Assembly: GCF_039614725.1 (NCBI RefSeq)
Contig: NZ_CP154859.1
Location: 3,100,001-3,164,000 of the forward strand
Reading direction: 5' to 3'
Origin: Thauera sp. JM12B12
GTDB taxonomy: Bacteria > Pseudomonadota > Gammaproteobacteria > Burkholderiales > Rhodocyclaceae
DNA: 64,000 nucleotides
The position numbers and the translations under genes were made by a program. The notes under the pieces were generated by a model. That model saw only the letters and a program-made list of their open reading frames with translations. It was not told the origin of the DNA and searched no databases. Shown piece after piece: positions 31,650 to 42,100 of this stretch; position 1 is the stretch's first letter, and each line of letters starts with the position of its first letter.

Positions 31650-32321
31650 TCAACCCAGCGTCGCCGTCGCCAGCTTGGCGCCGAAGCCGATGAACACGCC
31701 GCCCACCCCTGCCGTCGCCCCGGCGGCAACGCGGCGGTGGCGGCGGAACTCGGCGGCGAGGCGGGCGCCGGCGAAGATCAGCACCGACAGGTAGAGCACG
31801 CTGCAGATCTGCACGATCACGCCGAGGATCACGAAGGACAGCGCCGGGTGGTCGTAGGCCGGATCGACGAACTGGATGAAGAAGGACACGAAGAACAGGA
31901 TCGCCTTCGGGTTCATCAGGCTGATGACGAGTGCCGTGCGGAAAGGGTGCGGCGTGCTGCGCACCGGCGGGTAGTCGGGCTTGCCGTCGCCGACGGCCTC
32001 GGCGGTCTCGTCGCCGCGCCGCCAGGTGGCGAGCGCGCCGCGCAGCAGACTGAGGCCCACCCAGGCGAGATAAGCCGCGCCGGCGTACTTGATCACCATG
32101 AACAGCTCGGGCGTGGCGCGCAGCACCGAGGCCATGCCGGTGACGGCGAGCAGCATCAGGATGGTGTCGCCGACGAAGATGCCGGCCGCGCCCTGGTAGC
32201 CGGCGCGCACGCCCCAGCGCGAGGCCGCCGCCATCACGTACAGCGAATTGGGCCCCGGTAGCAGCACGATGAAGATGGTGCCGAGGATGAAGGTGGTGAG
32301 GTCGGTGATGCCGTAGAACAT
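31650..32321 (-). CDS. LysE/RhtB-family amino-acid exporter (LeuE-like)
   Basis: 223 residues with six hydrophobic segments. The family signature is clear: GTIFIVLLPGPNSLYVMAA near residues 18-36, then GIFVGDTILMLLAVTG and SLMNPKAILFFVSFFIQFVD. The sequence pattern and the ending VFIGFGAKLATATLG are closest to E. coli LeuE (leucine exporter) from memory. The frame is open further upstream, but ATG 32321 gives the standard start. It is convergent with the toxin gene. Confidence 0.85.
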   Translation of the reverse strand: MFYGITDLTTFILGTIFIVLLPGPNSLYVMAAASRWGVRAGYQGAAGIFVGDTILMLLAVTGMASVLRATPELFMVIKYAGAAYLAWVGLSLLRGALATWRRGDETAEAVGDGKPDYPPVRSTPHPFRTALVISLMNPKAILFFVSFFIQFVDPAYDHPALSFVILGVIVQICSVLYLSVLIFAGARLAAEFRRHRRVAAGATAGVGGVFIGFGAKLATATLG

Positions 32322-32463
32322 CGGGCGGAATCCGGACGATTGGAAGACGGACCCGTATTGTGGCCTCGCCGCATCGCGCCTTCCAGTGCGCGCGCCGCTT
32401 GCGCCGCCCTCTTCAGCCGGAAGGCGCGCGCCCTGCAGGGCGCAGGCCGGCACGCGAGCCGTC

Positions 32464-32955
32464 TTACTTCAGCAGTTCGGCCGCGCCCTCGATCGCCGCC
32501 AGCGCGCACTGTTCGTCCAGATGGCCGCCGGGCGCGCCGCCGATGCCGATCGCGCCGATCACCTCATCGCCCGCCTTCACCGGCACGCCACCGCCGAGCA
32601 GCAGGAAGCCGGGGATGTCGGTGAGATTGGCGGCGCCGGGGTTCTTCTGCGCGGCGTCCATCATCGCCAGCGTGGTGTTGCGCGCCGAGGCCGAGGTGAA
32701 GGCCTTGTGCTGGCTGGCGGCCAGGGTGTGCGGGCCGGCGTTGTCGGCGCGCTGTACGGCACGCACCAGGCCGGCGCGGTCGACCACCGTGGCGCTGACC
32801 GCATAGCCCTTGTCGGCGCAGGCCTGCACCGCGCCGGCGGCGAGGCGGTTGGCGAGCTCGAGGCCGATGCTGCGCTGGCTGATGACCTGGGCCTGGGCGG
32901 CGCCGGCCGCGGTGCCGAGGACGAGGGTGGCGGCGAGGATGGACAGCTTGTTCAT
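32464..32955 (-). CDS. GlcG/HbpS-family exported protein
   Basis: 163 residues with a signal peptide (MNKLSILAATLVLGTAAGAA, cleavage after AQA at about 22). The rest is one HbpS/GlcG domain: GYAVSATVVDRAGLVRAVQRAD, SQHKAFTSASARNTT, then GGGVPVKAGDEVIGAIGIGG and a final AAIEGAAELL helix. HbpS binds haem in Streptomyces; GlcG proteins are of unknown function. AGGTTC-like sequence rather than a clear ribosome binding site precedes the ATG (GGAGAACCTC on this strand). The frame is open upstream into the response-regulator fragment. Confidence 0.85.
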   Translation of the reverse strand: MNKLSILAATLVLGTAAGAAQAQVISQRSIGLELANRLAAGAVQACADKGYAVSATVVDRAGLVRAVQRADNAGPHTLAASQHKAFTSASARNTTLAMMDAAQKNPGAANLTDIPGFLLLGGGVPVKAGDEVIGAIGIGGAPGGHLDEQCALAAIEGAAELLK

Positions 32956-33004
32956 GAGGTTCTCCGGTGAGGGATCGGCGCATCCGATCGGTGAACACAG
33001 TCTA

Positions 33005-33370
33005 GGAAGCACCGTCCCCGCCGCCCATCCGGGCACGTACGCGCGCGCGCCGACGTGCCGACGCACCGCCTTCTGCAGCACCTCGAGCAGCAGCTCGTCG
33101 TCGACCGGCTTCTCGAGGAAATACGCCGCGCCGGCCTTGAATGCGCGCCGGCACAGATCCACCGTGCCATGGCCGGTGAGCATGATCACCGGCTGATCGA
33201 CCCCGCGCGCGACCAGGGTCTCGAGCACCGTCAGCGCGCTGGTGCCGGGCATGCGCACGTCGAGCACGACGGCGCCGACGCTGTCGGGGTCGAAGCCGGC
33301 GAGGAAGTCCTCCGGTGCCGGCCAGGTCTGCACCCGCAGCCCGACCGTCCCGATCAACAGCGAAGGGCTG
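33005..33370 (-). pseudogene. Response-regulator receiver fragment (FixJ/NarL-type), both ends missing
   Basis: The frame encodes a receiver domain from its first helix onward: LLIGTVGLRVQTWPAPEDFL, the phospho-acceptor region VVLDVRMPG, then VIMLTGHGTVD and the AFKAGAAYFLEKP motif with the conserved Lys. The first beta strand with its acidic pair is missing, as is the C-terminal HTH output domain. On its upstream side it joins in another frame to a sensor-kinase N-terminus at about 33365. On its downstream side it reads without stop into the GlcG gene. Confidence 0.7.
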
Positions 33371-33967
33371 GCTGCGCACCGCGAGCGGCCGCTCGAAGGC
33401 GAAGTGCCAGCCGCCCGCCGCATCCGTGCCCGCCTGAATGCGCCAGCGGTGTCCGGCGTGGGCGAGCTCGACCCGCACCGGCTCGTCACCGGCGAAGGGC
33501 CACTCGGCACCGGTGACCATGCCGGCCAGATCGATCTCGAGGGCGTGGCTTGCGCCCTCGCCGGCGAGCACCAGCCACAGCCGCCCGTGCTCCATGCCCG
33601 ACACCAGGCCCCAGGCGCGGCCCGCACGGCGCGACGCTGCCTCGGCCGCGGCGAGTTCCGCCGCCAGCGCCCCCGCCGCCCACGCGCCCTCGCCGTCGCG
33701 GCGCAGCACGGTGACGATGCGCGGATAGATCGCCGGCAGGCGACCGGCCGCCTCCGCCGTCGCCGGCGTATCGAGCAGAGCGAGGGTGGCGAGGATGGCC
33801 TCGTGCTCCACCGCGCGCAGGCTGAGCACGCGGTGGACGATGCCGGCCTGGGTCTCGAAGGCGCGGCGCGTGCGCTGCAGCTCGGCCTGGGCGAGCCACA
33901 CCGCGGACGCCAGGCTGAGGACGAGCGCCGCGGCGATCCAGCGCAGATGGGGACGCAGCACGCTCAT
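33362..33967 (-). pseudogene. Sensor-kinase N-terminal fragment
   Basis: About 200 residues from ATG 33967. A membrane helix (RWIAAALVLSLASAVWLAQA, about 9-28) precedes an extracytoplasmic region with a second hydrophobic stretch poorly defined. At about 33365 the coding sequence breaks off before any HisKA or HATPase domain and continues out of frame into the receiver fragment. This is what remains if a deletion removed the kinase core and the start of the adjacent regulator gene. The gene follows the TIR gene by 8 bases. Confidence 0.6.
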
Positions 33968-33975
33968 CGTCCGCG

Positions 33976-34875
33976 TCAGCGCCGCTGCGCGACGAACTCG
34001 AGCGGCGCATCCACGCTGTGGCTGCGGTGGATCTGCAGGCGCACGCGCAGGGTGTCATCCACCGGGGTGAGCTCGTAGCGCTGCACCATCTCGCGCGCGG
34101 GCTCGTCGCCCGAAACCGTCTCGCTGCGGGTGAGGAAGTGCAGCCGGCCGTCGCGCCAAGCCACCGCCTCGAGCGCGCGCGCGACGCCGAGAAAGCTCGC
34201 CTGGCCTTCGATGCGGCCGTCGCGCAGGGCGAAGTCGAAGGTCTCCTCCAGGCTCAGGTTCCAGGGGTAGGCCACCTCGGCCTTCCAGGCACCGACGACC
34301 GCCTCCGGCCCGGGACCGCGGCCCTGCCACAGCCACCAGCCGCCCAGGCCGAGCGCCGCCAGCACCACCGCCGCCCCGGCAAGCAGCTTCCGGCGGGGCG
34401 CGGGCGAAGCGGCGGGCGCCTCCAGCCACTGCGCGAGCACCGCCTGCAGACGCGCCAGATCCGCCGCCCACGAGGCATCGCCCATGACCAGCGCCTGGCG
34501 GTTGGCGAGGCCGCGCAGCGCGGGCGGCAGCGCCGCCGCGTCCGGCATGGACGCGCCGCCCACCAGGATGGGGACGACCGGCTTGCCGCTGGCGAGCGCG
34601 CTTTCCACCTCGCGGCGCACGAAGTCGTCCGCTTGGTCGAGGCGGCGGCGGCCGTCGGCCGCGGCCTCGAGCCAGCCCGGGCCGATCACCACGAGCACCG
34701 CCTGCACCTGCCGCAGGCCGCGCTCGATGACGGCCTCGAAGTCCTCGCCCGGGCGGATGTCGTCCACGTCGCGGAACACGCTGCCGGCGCCGAGGCGCTG
34801 CTCGAGCGCGTCGGTGAGCCGGCCGGCGAAGCCGGCGCTGTCTTCGCGACGATAGGAGATGAACAGCTTGGGCAT
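33976..34875 (-). CDS. TIR-domain protein with membrane anchor and C-terminal beta-rich domain
   Basis: 299 residues. Residues 1-130 are a TIR domain: MPKLFISYRREDSAGFAGRL, VFRDVDDIRPGEDF, VLVVIGPGWLEAA and VRREVESAL, whose Glu lies where the NADase catalytic Glu is expected, then PVVPILVGGA. A membrane helix follows at about 160-180 (LAGAAVVLAALGLGGWWLW). The last 110 residues form a strand-rich domain beginning GAWKAEVAYPW that I do not recognise. The frame is open further upstream, but ATG 34875 starts the domain exactly. Bacterial TIR proteins often act in anti-phage defence by consuming NAD; that is inference here. It neighbours a decayed two-component pair and is divergent from xdhA. 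Confidence 0.8.
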   Translation of the reverse strand: MPKLFISYRREDSAGFAGRLTDALEQRLGAGSVFRDVDDIRPGEDFEAVIERGLRQVQAVLVVIGPGWLEAAADGRRRLDQADDFVRREVESALASGKPVVPILVGGASMPDAAALPPALRGLANRQALVMGDASWAADLARLQAVLAQWLEAPAASPAPRRKLLAGAAVVLAALGLGGWWLWQGRGPGPEAVVGAWKAEVAYPWNLSLEETFDFALRDGRIEGQASFLGVARALEAVAWRDGRLHFLTRSETVSGDEPAREMVQRYELTPVDDTLRVRLQIHRSHSVDAPLEFVAQRR

Positions 34876-35072
34876 GGGCAGGCGCGGCGGTGAAGTCCTG
34901 CTGCATTCAAGCACGCCGCCGACGGGCTGGCCAGCGCGCGGGCCTCGGTCGTGCCTTGCGCTGGCCTCACTGCCACACCCGGCACCGACACGGCCTAAGA
35001 TACGAATGAACACGGCTGGCGCACGCGTCAACCAAGCGCCACGCCGCCCCCTGCACTGCAAGGACACCTGCG

Positions 35073-36611
35073 ATGGACAGCCACACGATCCGCATCCTGC
35101 TCAACGGCGAGGCCGTGGAGGCCGCGGGCCTGCCGCCCACCACCAGCCTGCTCGCCTGGCTGCGCACGCAGCGCGGCCTCACCGGCAGCAAGGAAGGCTG
35201 CGCCGAGGGCGATTGCGGCGCGTGCACGGTGGTGGTGGGCGAGCTGCGCGGCGCGGCGCAGGCCCTGCACCTGGCCAGCGTCAACGCCTGCATCCAGTTC
35301 CTGCCCGCGCTCGACGGCAAGGCGGTGTTCACCGTCGAATACCTGCGCGCCCAGGCAGGCGGCGCGCTGCACCCGGTGCAGCAGGCGATGGTCGATTGCC
35401 ACGGCTCGCAGTGCGGCTTCTGCACGCCGGGCTTCGTGATGTCGCTGTGGGACCTCTACAACGACTTCGTGCCCGCGCCGGCCGCCGCGCCCAGGGCCGG
35501 GCGCCCCTCCCCCGCCGCGGTGCGCAGCGCGCTCACCGGCAACCTGTGCCGCTGCACCGGCTACCAGCCGATCCTCGCGGCTGGCGAACGCATGTTCGAG
35601 CTGCCCGCGGTGGCGCTCGAGCGCGCGGCGATCCGCCAAGCCCTGCTCGCGCTGCAGCGCGAGGACGTGCTCGACTACCGCCACGCCGGCCGGCACTTCC
35701 TCGCCCCACGCAGCCTGGATGAACTCGCCGCGCTGCGCGCGGCACGCCCGCAGGCGGTGCTGCTGGCCGGCTGCACCGACATCGGGCTGTGGGTGAACAA
35801 GCAGCTGCACGAACTTGGCGACATCCTCTACCTCGGCCGCGTCGAGGCCTTGCGCGCGATCGACGCGGCCGAGGGCTGGCTGCACATCGGCGCCGCAGCG
35901 ACGCTCACCGAGGCCTTCGCCGCCCTCACCCGCGCCTGGCCCGAGCTCGCCGAGCTGTGGGAGCGCTTCGCCTCGCCACCGGTGCGCAACGCCGGCACGC
36001 TCGGTGGCAACATCGCCAACGGCTCGCCGATCGGCGACTCGATGCCGGCGCTGATCGCGCTCGGTGCGCGCATCACCCTGCGCAGCGTGCGCGGCGCGCG
36101 CGAACTGGCGCTGGAAGATTTCTACCTCGACTACATGAAGAAGGACCTCGCCGCCGACGAGTTCGTCGAGCGCGTGTCGGTGCCGCTGCGCGCCACGCTC
36201 GAGGCATCGGGCGGCGCCATTCACTTCCGCAGCTGGAAGCTGTCGAAGCGCTTCGACTCGGACATCTCGGCGGTGTGCGCCGCCTTCGCCCTGCGCCTGC
36301 AGGACGGCGTGATCGCCAGCGCGCGCGTGGCCTTCGGCGGCATGGCGGCGACACCCCGGCGCGCGCCGCAGGCCGAGGCCGCGCTGCTCGGCCAGCCCTG
36401 GGACGCGGCCACGCTGGCGCGCGCCCAGGCCGCGCTCGCCGCCGACTACACGCCGCTCGACGACCTGCGCGCGAGCGCCGCCTACCGCCGCCGCGCCGCC
36501 GCCAACCTGCTGCGCCGCTTCCACCTCGAGACCCGGCCGCAGGCGCCGCTGCCGCCAGCGCAGACGCGCGCCTTCGCCGGCGTGGCCGACGATTGCGAGG
36601 CCATCCGATGA
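35073..36611 (+). CDS. xdhA: Xanthine dehydrogenase small subunit (2Fe-2S and FAD)
   Basis: 512 residues. The first iron-sulfur cluster is bound by CAEGDCGACTVVVGE near 45-60 and an upstream Cys, the second by GSQCGFCTPGFVMS and LTGNLCRCTGYQPI. The FAD domain (about 190-370) has LLAGCTDIGLWVNKQ and NAGTLGGNIANGSPIGDSMP. A CO_dehydrogenase flavoprotein C-terminal domain ends the chain. This matches bacterial XdhA, which passes electrons from the Mo site of XdhB to NAD. The start ATG has AAGGAC upstream. It overlaps xdhB by 4 bases. Confidence 0.95.
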   Translation: MDSHTIRILLNGEAVEAAGLPPTTSLLAWLRTQRGLTGSKEGCAEGDCGACTVVVGELRGAAQALHLASVNACIQFLPALDGKAVFTVEYLRAQAGGALHPVQQAMVDCHGSQCGFCTPGFVMSLWDLYNDFVPAPAAAPRAGRPSPAAVRSALTGNLCRCTGYQPILAAGERMFELPAVALERAAIRQALLALQREDVLDYRHAGRHFLAPRSLDELAALRAARPQAVLLAGCTDIGLWVNKQLHELGDILYLGRVEALRAIDAAEGWLHIGAAATLTEAFAALTRAWPELAELWERFASPPVRNAGTLGGNIANGSPIGDSMPALIALGARITLRSVRGARELALEDFYLDYMKKDLAADEFVERVSVPLRATLEASGGAIHFRSWKLSKRFDSDISAVCAAFALRLQDGVIASARVAFGGMAATPRRAPQAEAALLGQPWDAATLARAQAALAADYTPLDDLRASAAYRRRAAANLLRRFHLETRPQAPLPPAQTRAFAGVADDCEAIR

Positions 36612-38956
36612 CCCGCCCTGCCGACGACCCGAACGCCCTCACCGGCTCCAGCCCGCGCCCGGCGGCACGCTCGGCCGGGCTCGCCCACGAATCGGCCCAT
36701 CTGCACGTCGCCGGCGAGGCGATTTACGTCGACGACCAGCGCGAGCTCGCCGGCACCGCCCACGCCGCGCTGGGCCTGGCCACCGTCGCCCATGCACGCG
36801 TGCTCGCCATGGACCTCGATGCCGTGCGCGCCACACCGGGGGTGATCCGCGTGCTCACCGCGGCCGACATCCCCGGCACCAACGACTGCGGCCCGGTGGT
36901 CCACGACGACCCCATCCTCGCCGATGGCGAGGTGCGCTACGTCGGCCAGCCCTTGTTCGCGGTGATCGCCGACAGCCACGACACCGCCCGCCGCGCCGCA
37001 CGGCGTGCGCGCATCGACTACGCGCCGCTGCCGGCGCTGCTCGACGCCCGCAGCGCGCGTGCACAGCAGTCGAGCGTGCTGCCGCCGATGCATCTGGTGC
37101 GCGGCGACCCCGCCGCCGGGCTGGCCGCGGCGCCGCACCGGCTGGAGGGCGAGTGGGCGGTGGGCGGCCAGGAGCACTTCTACCTCGAAGGCCAGGTGGC
37201 CTGTGCGGTGCCGCGCGAGGACGGCGGGCTGCAGCTGTGGTGCTCGACCCAGCACCCGAGCGAGATGCAGCACACCGTGGCGCAGGCGCTGGGGCTGGCC
37301 TCGAACCGGGTGGTGGTGGAGGTGCGGCGCATGGGCGGCGGCTTCGGCGGCAAGGAGTCGCAGTCGGCGCTGTTCGCCTGCGTGGCGGCGGTGGCGGCCT
37401 GGCTGTGCCGGCGCCCGGTGAAGCTGCGCCCGGACCGCGACGACGACATCCTGATCACCGGCAAGCGCCATGACGTGCATTACGACTACGCGGTGGGCTA
37501 CGACGCCGAAGGCCGCATCCTCGCCCTGCGCGCCGACATGACCCTGCGCGCCGGCTGCTCCGCCGACCTCTCCGGTCCGGTGGCCACGCGCGCGATCTGC
37601 CATGTGGACAACGCCTACTACCTGCCCGCCGCCGACATCAGCGCCTTCCTCGCGCGCACCCACACCCAGTCGAACACCGCCTTCCGCGGCTTCGGCGGGC
37701 CGCAGGGCGCGATCCTGATCGAGTACCTGATCGACGGCATCGCGCGCCGGCTCGGCCGCGACCCGCTCGACGTGCGCCGCGCCAACTTCTACGGCGGCCC
37801 CGGACGCGACACCACGCCCTACGGCCAGACCGTGGCCGACAACGTGCTGCCCGAGCTGGTCGATGCGCTCGAGGCGAGCTGCGACTACCGCGCCCGGCGC
37901 AACGCCATCGCCGCCTACAACGCCGCCAGCCCGGTGCTGAAGAAGGGCCTCGCGCTCACGCCGGTGAAGTTCGGGATCTCCTTCAACCTGGCGCACCTCA
38001 ACCAGGCGGGCGCGCTGGTCCACGTCTATACCGACGGCTCGGTGCTGGTGAACCACGGCGGCACCGAGATGGGCCAGGGCCTCAACACCAAGGTCTGCCA
38101 GGTGGTGGCGCATACCCTGGGGGTGGCGCCGACGCGCGTGCGCGCCACCGCCACCGACACCAGCAAGGTGCCGAACACCTCGGCCACCGCGGCCTCCAGC
38201 GGCGCCGACCTCAACGGCAAGGCTGCCGAGGACGCGGCACGCCAGATCCGCGACCGCCTCGCCGCCTTCGCCGCGGAACGCCACGGCGTGGCCGCGGCCG
38301 ACATCGCCTTCGCCGACGACGGGGTGCACGTCGGCGCCCGACGCCTGCCCTTCGCCGAGCTCGTGCAGCAGGCCTACCAGGCGCGCGTGCAGCTGTGGTC
38401 GGATGGCTTCTACGCCACCCCCGGCCTGCACTGGGACGCGCGCACGCTCACCGGCCACCCCTTCTACTACTACGCCTACGGCGCCGCGGTGTCCGAGGTG
38501 CTGGTCGACACCCTCACCGGCGAGTGGCGCCTGCTGCGCGCCGACCTGCTGCACGACGCCGGCCGGTCGATCAACCCGGCCATCGACCGCGGTCAGGTCG
38601 AAGGAGGCTTCATCCAGGGCATGGGCTGGCTCACCTGCGAGGAGCTGGTGTGGGACGCGGACGGGCGGCTGCTGACCCACGCCCCCTCGACCTACAAGAT
38701 CCCGGCGGTGCACGACTGCCCGCCGGACTTCCGCGTGCGCCTGTTCGACCGCCCCAACCGCGCCGACACCATCCTGCGCTCGAAGGCGGTGGGCGAGCCG
38801 CCGCTGCTGCTCGGCTTCTCGGTCTGGTTCGCGATCCGCGACGCGATCGCCGCCGCCGGCGACGGGCGCATCAACCCGCCGCTGCGCGCGCCGGCGACGC
38901 CCGAGGCGATCCTCGATGCGGTGGAGGCGGTGCAGGCAGGCATGGGCTTGCGCTGA
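36608..38956 (+). CDS. xdhB: Xanthine dehydrogenase molybdopterin-binding subunit
   Basis: 782 residues. Molybdenum-cofactor motifs are seen in order: GQEHFYLEGQVA, RRMGGGFGGKESQ, TAFRGFGGPQG, GTEMGQGLNTK, SSGADLNGKA, and the catalytic Glu in AVGEPPLLLG near the C-terminus. Together with XdhA it oxidises hypoxanthine and xanthine to urate. Length and motif order are normal, so the enzyme looks intact. Translation is coupled to xdhA through ATGA overlap. The maturation gene xdhC is 14 kb upstream and not part of this operon. Confidence 0.95.
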   Translation: MTRPADDPNALTGSSPRPAARSAGLAHESAHLHVAGEAIYVDDQRELAGTAHAALGLATVAHARVLAMDLDAVRATPGVIRVLTAADIPGTNDCGPVVHDDPILADGEVRYVGQPLFAVIADSHDTARRAARRARIDYAPLPALLDARSARAQQSSVLPPMHLVRGDPAAGLAAAPHRLEGEWAVGGQEHFYLEGQVACAVPREDGGLQLWCSTQHPSEMQHTVAQALGLASNRVVVEVRRMGGGFGGKESQSALFACVAAVAAWLCRRPVKLRPDRDDDILITGKRHDVHYDYAVGYDAEGRILALRADMTLRAGCSADLSGPVATRAICHVDNAYYLPAADISAFLARTHTQSNTAFRGFGGPQGAILIEYLIDGIARRLGRDPLDVRRANFYGGPGRDTTPYGQTVADNVLPELVDALEASCDYRARRNAIAAYNAASPVLKKGLALTPVKFGISFNLAHLNQAGALVHVYTDGSVLVNHGGTEMGQGLNTKVCQVVAHTLGVAPTRVRATATDTSKVPNTSATAASSGADLNGKAAEDAARQIRDRLAAFAAERHGVAAADIAFADDGVHVGARRLPFAELVQQAYQARVQLWSDGFYATPGLHWDARTLTGHPFYYYAYGAAVSEVLVDTLTGEWRLLRADLLHDAGRSINPAIDRGQVEGGFIQGMGWLTCEELVWDADGRLLTHAPSTYKIPAVHDCPPDFRVRLFDRPNRADTILRSKAVGEPPLLLGFSVWFAIRDAIAAAGDGRINPPLRAPATPEAILDAVEAVQAGMGLR

Positions 38957-38983
38957 TTCGCCGGCACGGCGTGATCCAGTTGC

Positions 38984-39011
38984 TTGACCGCGCCGGTGCG
39001 CTCCCCATAAT
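38984..39011 (+). promoter_or_regulatory. Sigma-70-like promoter of the Cache-GGDEF-EAL gene
   Basis: TTGACC at 38984-38989 and CATAAT at 39006-39011 are 16 bases apart, 114 bases before the gene start. Both boxes are close to consensus and stand out in this GC-rich DNA. CATAAT is also the centre of the palindrome CCCCATAATGGGG. Confidence 0.5.
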
Positions 39012-39125
39012 GGGGCGCTCGACAACACCGCCGGCCCGGATTGCGGGCACATCACACCGACGACCAAGGTTCTTGCGACGCCCCCCGAGACGCGTCACTC
39101 GCTGCACCCCGCCCAAACGCACCCG

Positions 39126-42100
39126 ATGCCCCCGCTCAACACCACGACCCCGCGCCGCCTCGCCCCCTCCTGCCTGCATGCGGTCGTCGTGATCACGGTC
39201 GTGGTCGGCCTGCTGCTGGCCTTCCTGCTGTTCTCCCACCGCGCGACGAGCGCGGCGGTCGAGGAGCGCGCGCGCAAGGAAGCCCAGCTGCTCGCCATCA
39301 AGTTCGAAGACACCTTGCGCCGGGTGGACATGACCCTCTCGTTCATCCGCGACCAGTACCTGAGCACGGCCCGGCACGATCCGGCCCACCCGGCTGCCGC
39401 TTACGCCGAAGCGGAGCACCTGCGCAGCCACCTCGTGCAGCTGGCGCGCAGTTTTCCCGAAGCCCTGTCGATCATCGTCACCGATGCGCACGGCAATATC
39501 CGCGCCAGCACGCTACCCACGCCGCCGGACTGGAACGTCAGCGATCGCGCTTATTTCCAGGACGCACGCGCGCGGCCGTCCGATCTCACGCAGTTCTCGT
39601 CGCCGCTCGTTGCCAGGAGCGCACCCACGCCAGCGGTGATCGGCTATCTCGCCCTGCGCAGCCCGGCCGGGGCGTTCGAGGGCGTGATCTCGATCGCGCT
39701 CGACCTGGCGCGCTTCGAGTCCCTGCTCTCGGGCATCGCGGTGGGCAACCAGGGCATGGTGAGCATTCGCAGGAGCGACGACAGCCGCCTGCTGGTGCGC
39801 TGGCCCGAGGCGCCGGCACATATCGACAAGCCCGCCCCCCAGATCCCCTCGTTCGGCATGATCCAGGCGGGCGCGCGCTCGGCCACCGTGCGCTACGCAG
39901 GCGTGTCGGACCAGGTCGAACGCATCGTCGCGTTTCAGGCGCTCGACGATTACCCCTTCTTCCTGCTCGTCGGCCACGGGGTCGAGGAGCAGTTCGCGCC
40001 GTGGCGGCAGAACGGCATGGTGGCCGCGGGTCTGGCGCTGTTCACCCTCGCGCTGCTGTTGTCGCTGCAGTACAGGCTGGACCGGAGCCGCGCCCAGCTC
40101 GCCCGCAAGCAGTACCAGTTCGACACCCTCATCGACAGCCGGCGCGATGCAAGCTGCGTCTGGCTACCCGATACCACCGTGCTGTCGTGCAACGCCCGCT
40201 ATGCCGAACTGCTCGGCACGGACGCCGAGCAGGCGCGCGGCCTGCGCTGGATCGATTTCATCCCGGCGGCGCAGCAGGAGCGCGCGCGCGAAGACATTCG
40301 CGCCCTGCAGACCGGCACCGGCACCTTGACGACCGAGCGCGAGATCGAGTGCGCGGAAGGGCGTTCGTGCTGGATCCGCTGGGTGGACCAGCCTGTTCTC
40401 GACGAGCACGGACGCTGCGCCGAGATCCACTCGATCGGCCAGGACATCACCCAGGAAAAGCACGACGCGCTGCGCCTTCGCCAGCTCGCGCAGGCCGTCG
40501 AGCAGAGCCCCAACTCGATCGTCATCACGAACACGCGGGCCGTCATCGAATACGTCAACGCGGCCTTCACCCAGGTCACCGGCTTCGCCCCCGAGGAGGT
40601 TGTCGGGAAGAATCCGCGCGTGCTCAACGCCGGCAACACGCCGCGCGCAACCTACGAGGAACTGTGGGCCACCCTCACCCAGGGGGAGGTCTGGCGCGGC
40701 GAGTTCCACAACACGCGCAAGGACGGCAGCACCTACATCGAGCTTGCCACCATCGCCCCGATCAAGCAGGCCGACGGCCACGTGAGCCACTACGTTGCGG
40801 TCAAGGAAGACATCACCGAACGGCGCGAAACCGAGGCGCGCATCCAGCAGCTGGCCTACTACGACACCCTCACCGGGCTGCCCAACCGCAGCCTGATGCA
40901 GGACCGCCTCAAGCAGGCCATCCTCGCCAGCGAGCGCAGCGAAACCCATGGCATGTTGCTGCTGCTCGACGTCGATCAGTTCAAGGTCCTCAACGACACC
41001 CAGGGCCACGACGCCGGCGACGCGCTGCTGCGCGAGCTTGCCCGACGCCTGCAAGGCGCCCTGCGGGCCGACGACACCGCCGCCCGTCTCGGCGGCGACG
41101 ACTTCGCGGTGATCGTCGAGGCGCTCGGAGCGGATGCCGAGCTCGCCATCGCTCATGCCAAGGGGATCGCCGAGCACCTGCACGCCGCCCTGCTGCAGCC
41201 CTTCGACCTGGGCCTGCCCAGCGGCCCCTACCGCAGCACGCCGAGCATCGGCATCACCCTCTTCCACGGACGCAGCAGCACCCCCCAATCCGTTCTCCAG
41301 CAGGCCGAGGTCGCGCTCTACAAGGCCAAGGAAGACGGCCGCAACGCGATCCGCTTCTTCAACGAGAACATGCAGGCGGTGGTGGATGCGCGCGCCGGGC
41401 TGGAGCTCCAGCTGCGCACCGCGCTGGCCGAGGGCGGCTTCCGGCTCTTCTACCAGCCCCAGGTCAACCGCGACGGCAGAGTCACCGGCGCCGAGGCGCT
41501 CATCCGCTGCTTCGACGCCGGGGGCAAGATGATCTCCCCCGCCGCCTTCATCCCGCTCGCCGAGGAAACCGGCCTCATCGTGCCGATCGGCGAATGGGTG
41601 CTCGACACCGCCTGCGCGCAGCTCGGCAGCTGGCAGCAGGACCCCGGCACCTGCCACCTCAGCGTGGCGGTCAACGTCAGCGCCAAGCAGTTCCACCAGC
41701 CCGACTTCCTCGACAAGGTGCGGGGCGCGATCGAGCGCCACCACGTGCCCCCGGACCGGCTGAAGATCGAGCTCACCGAGAGCGTCGTGCTCGGCGACCT
41801 GGAAGCCACGGTGGAGCGGATGCGCAGGATCAAGGCGCTCGGCGTGCGTTTCGCGCTCGACGACTTCGGCACCGGTTACTCGTCGCTGTCCTACCTCAAG
41901 CGGCTGCCCTTCGATCAGCTCAAGATCGACCAGGTCTTCGTGCGCGACATGGCGACGGACAACAGCAGCGAGGCGATCGTGCGCGCCATCCTCGCCATCA
42001 GCCGCTCGCTCGAGCTCGAAGTGGTCGCCGAGGGCGTGGAGACGCAGGAGCAGCACGACCTGCTGCTGACGCGCGGCTGCGAGATGTTCCAGGGCTATCT

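Noticed and set aside
32464..33370. Genuine receiver-GlcG fusion protein
   Set aside because: The frame is open, but the GlcG part has its own ATG and signal peptide, which would be internal in a fusion, and the receiver lacks its first strand.
39006..39011. CCCCATAATGGGG palindrome as a separate operator
   Set aside because: Short, and its centre is explained by the -10 box of the putative promoter.
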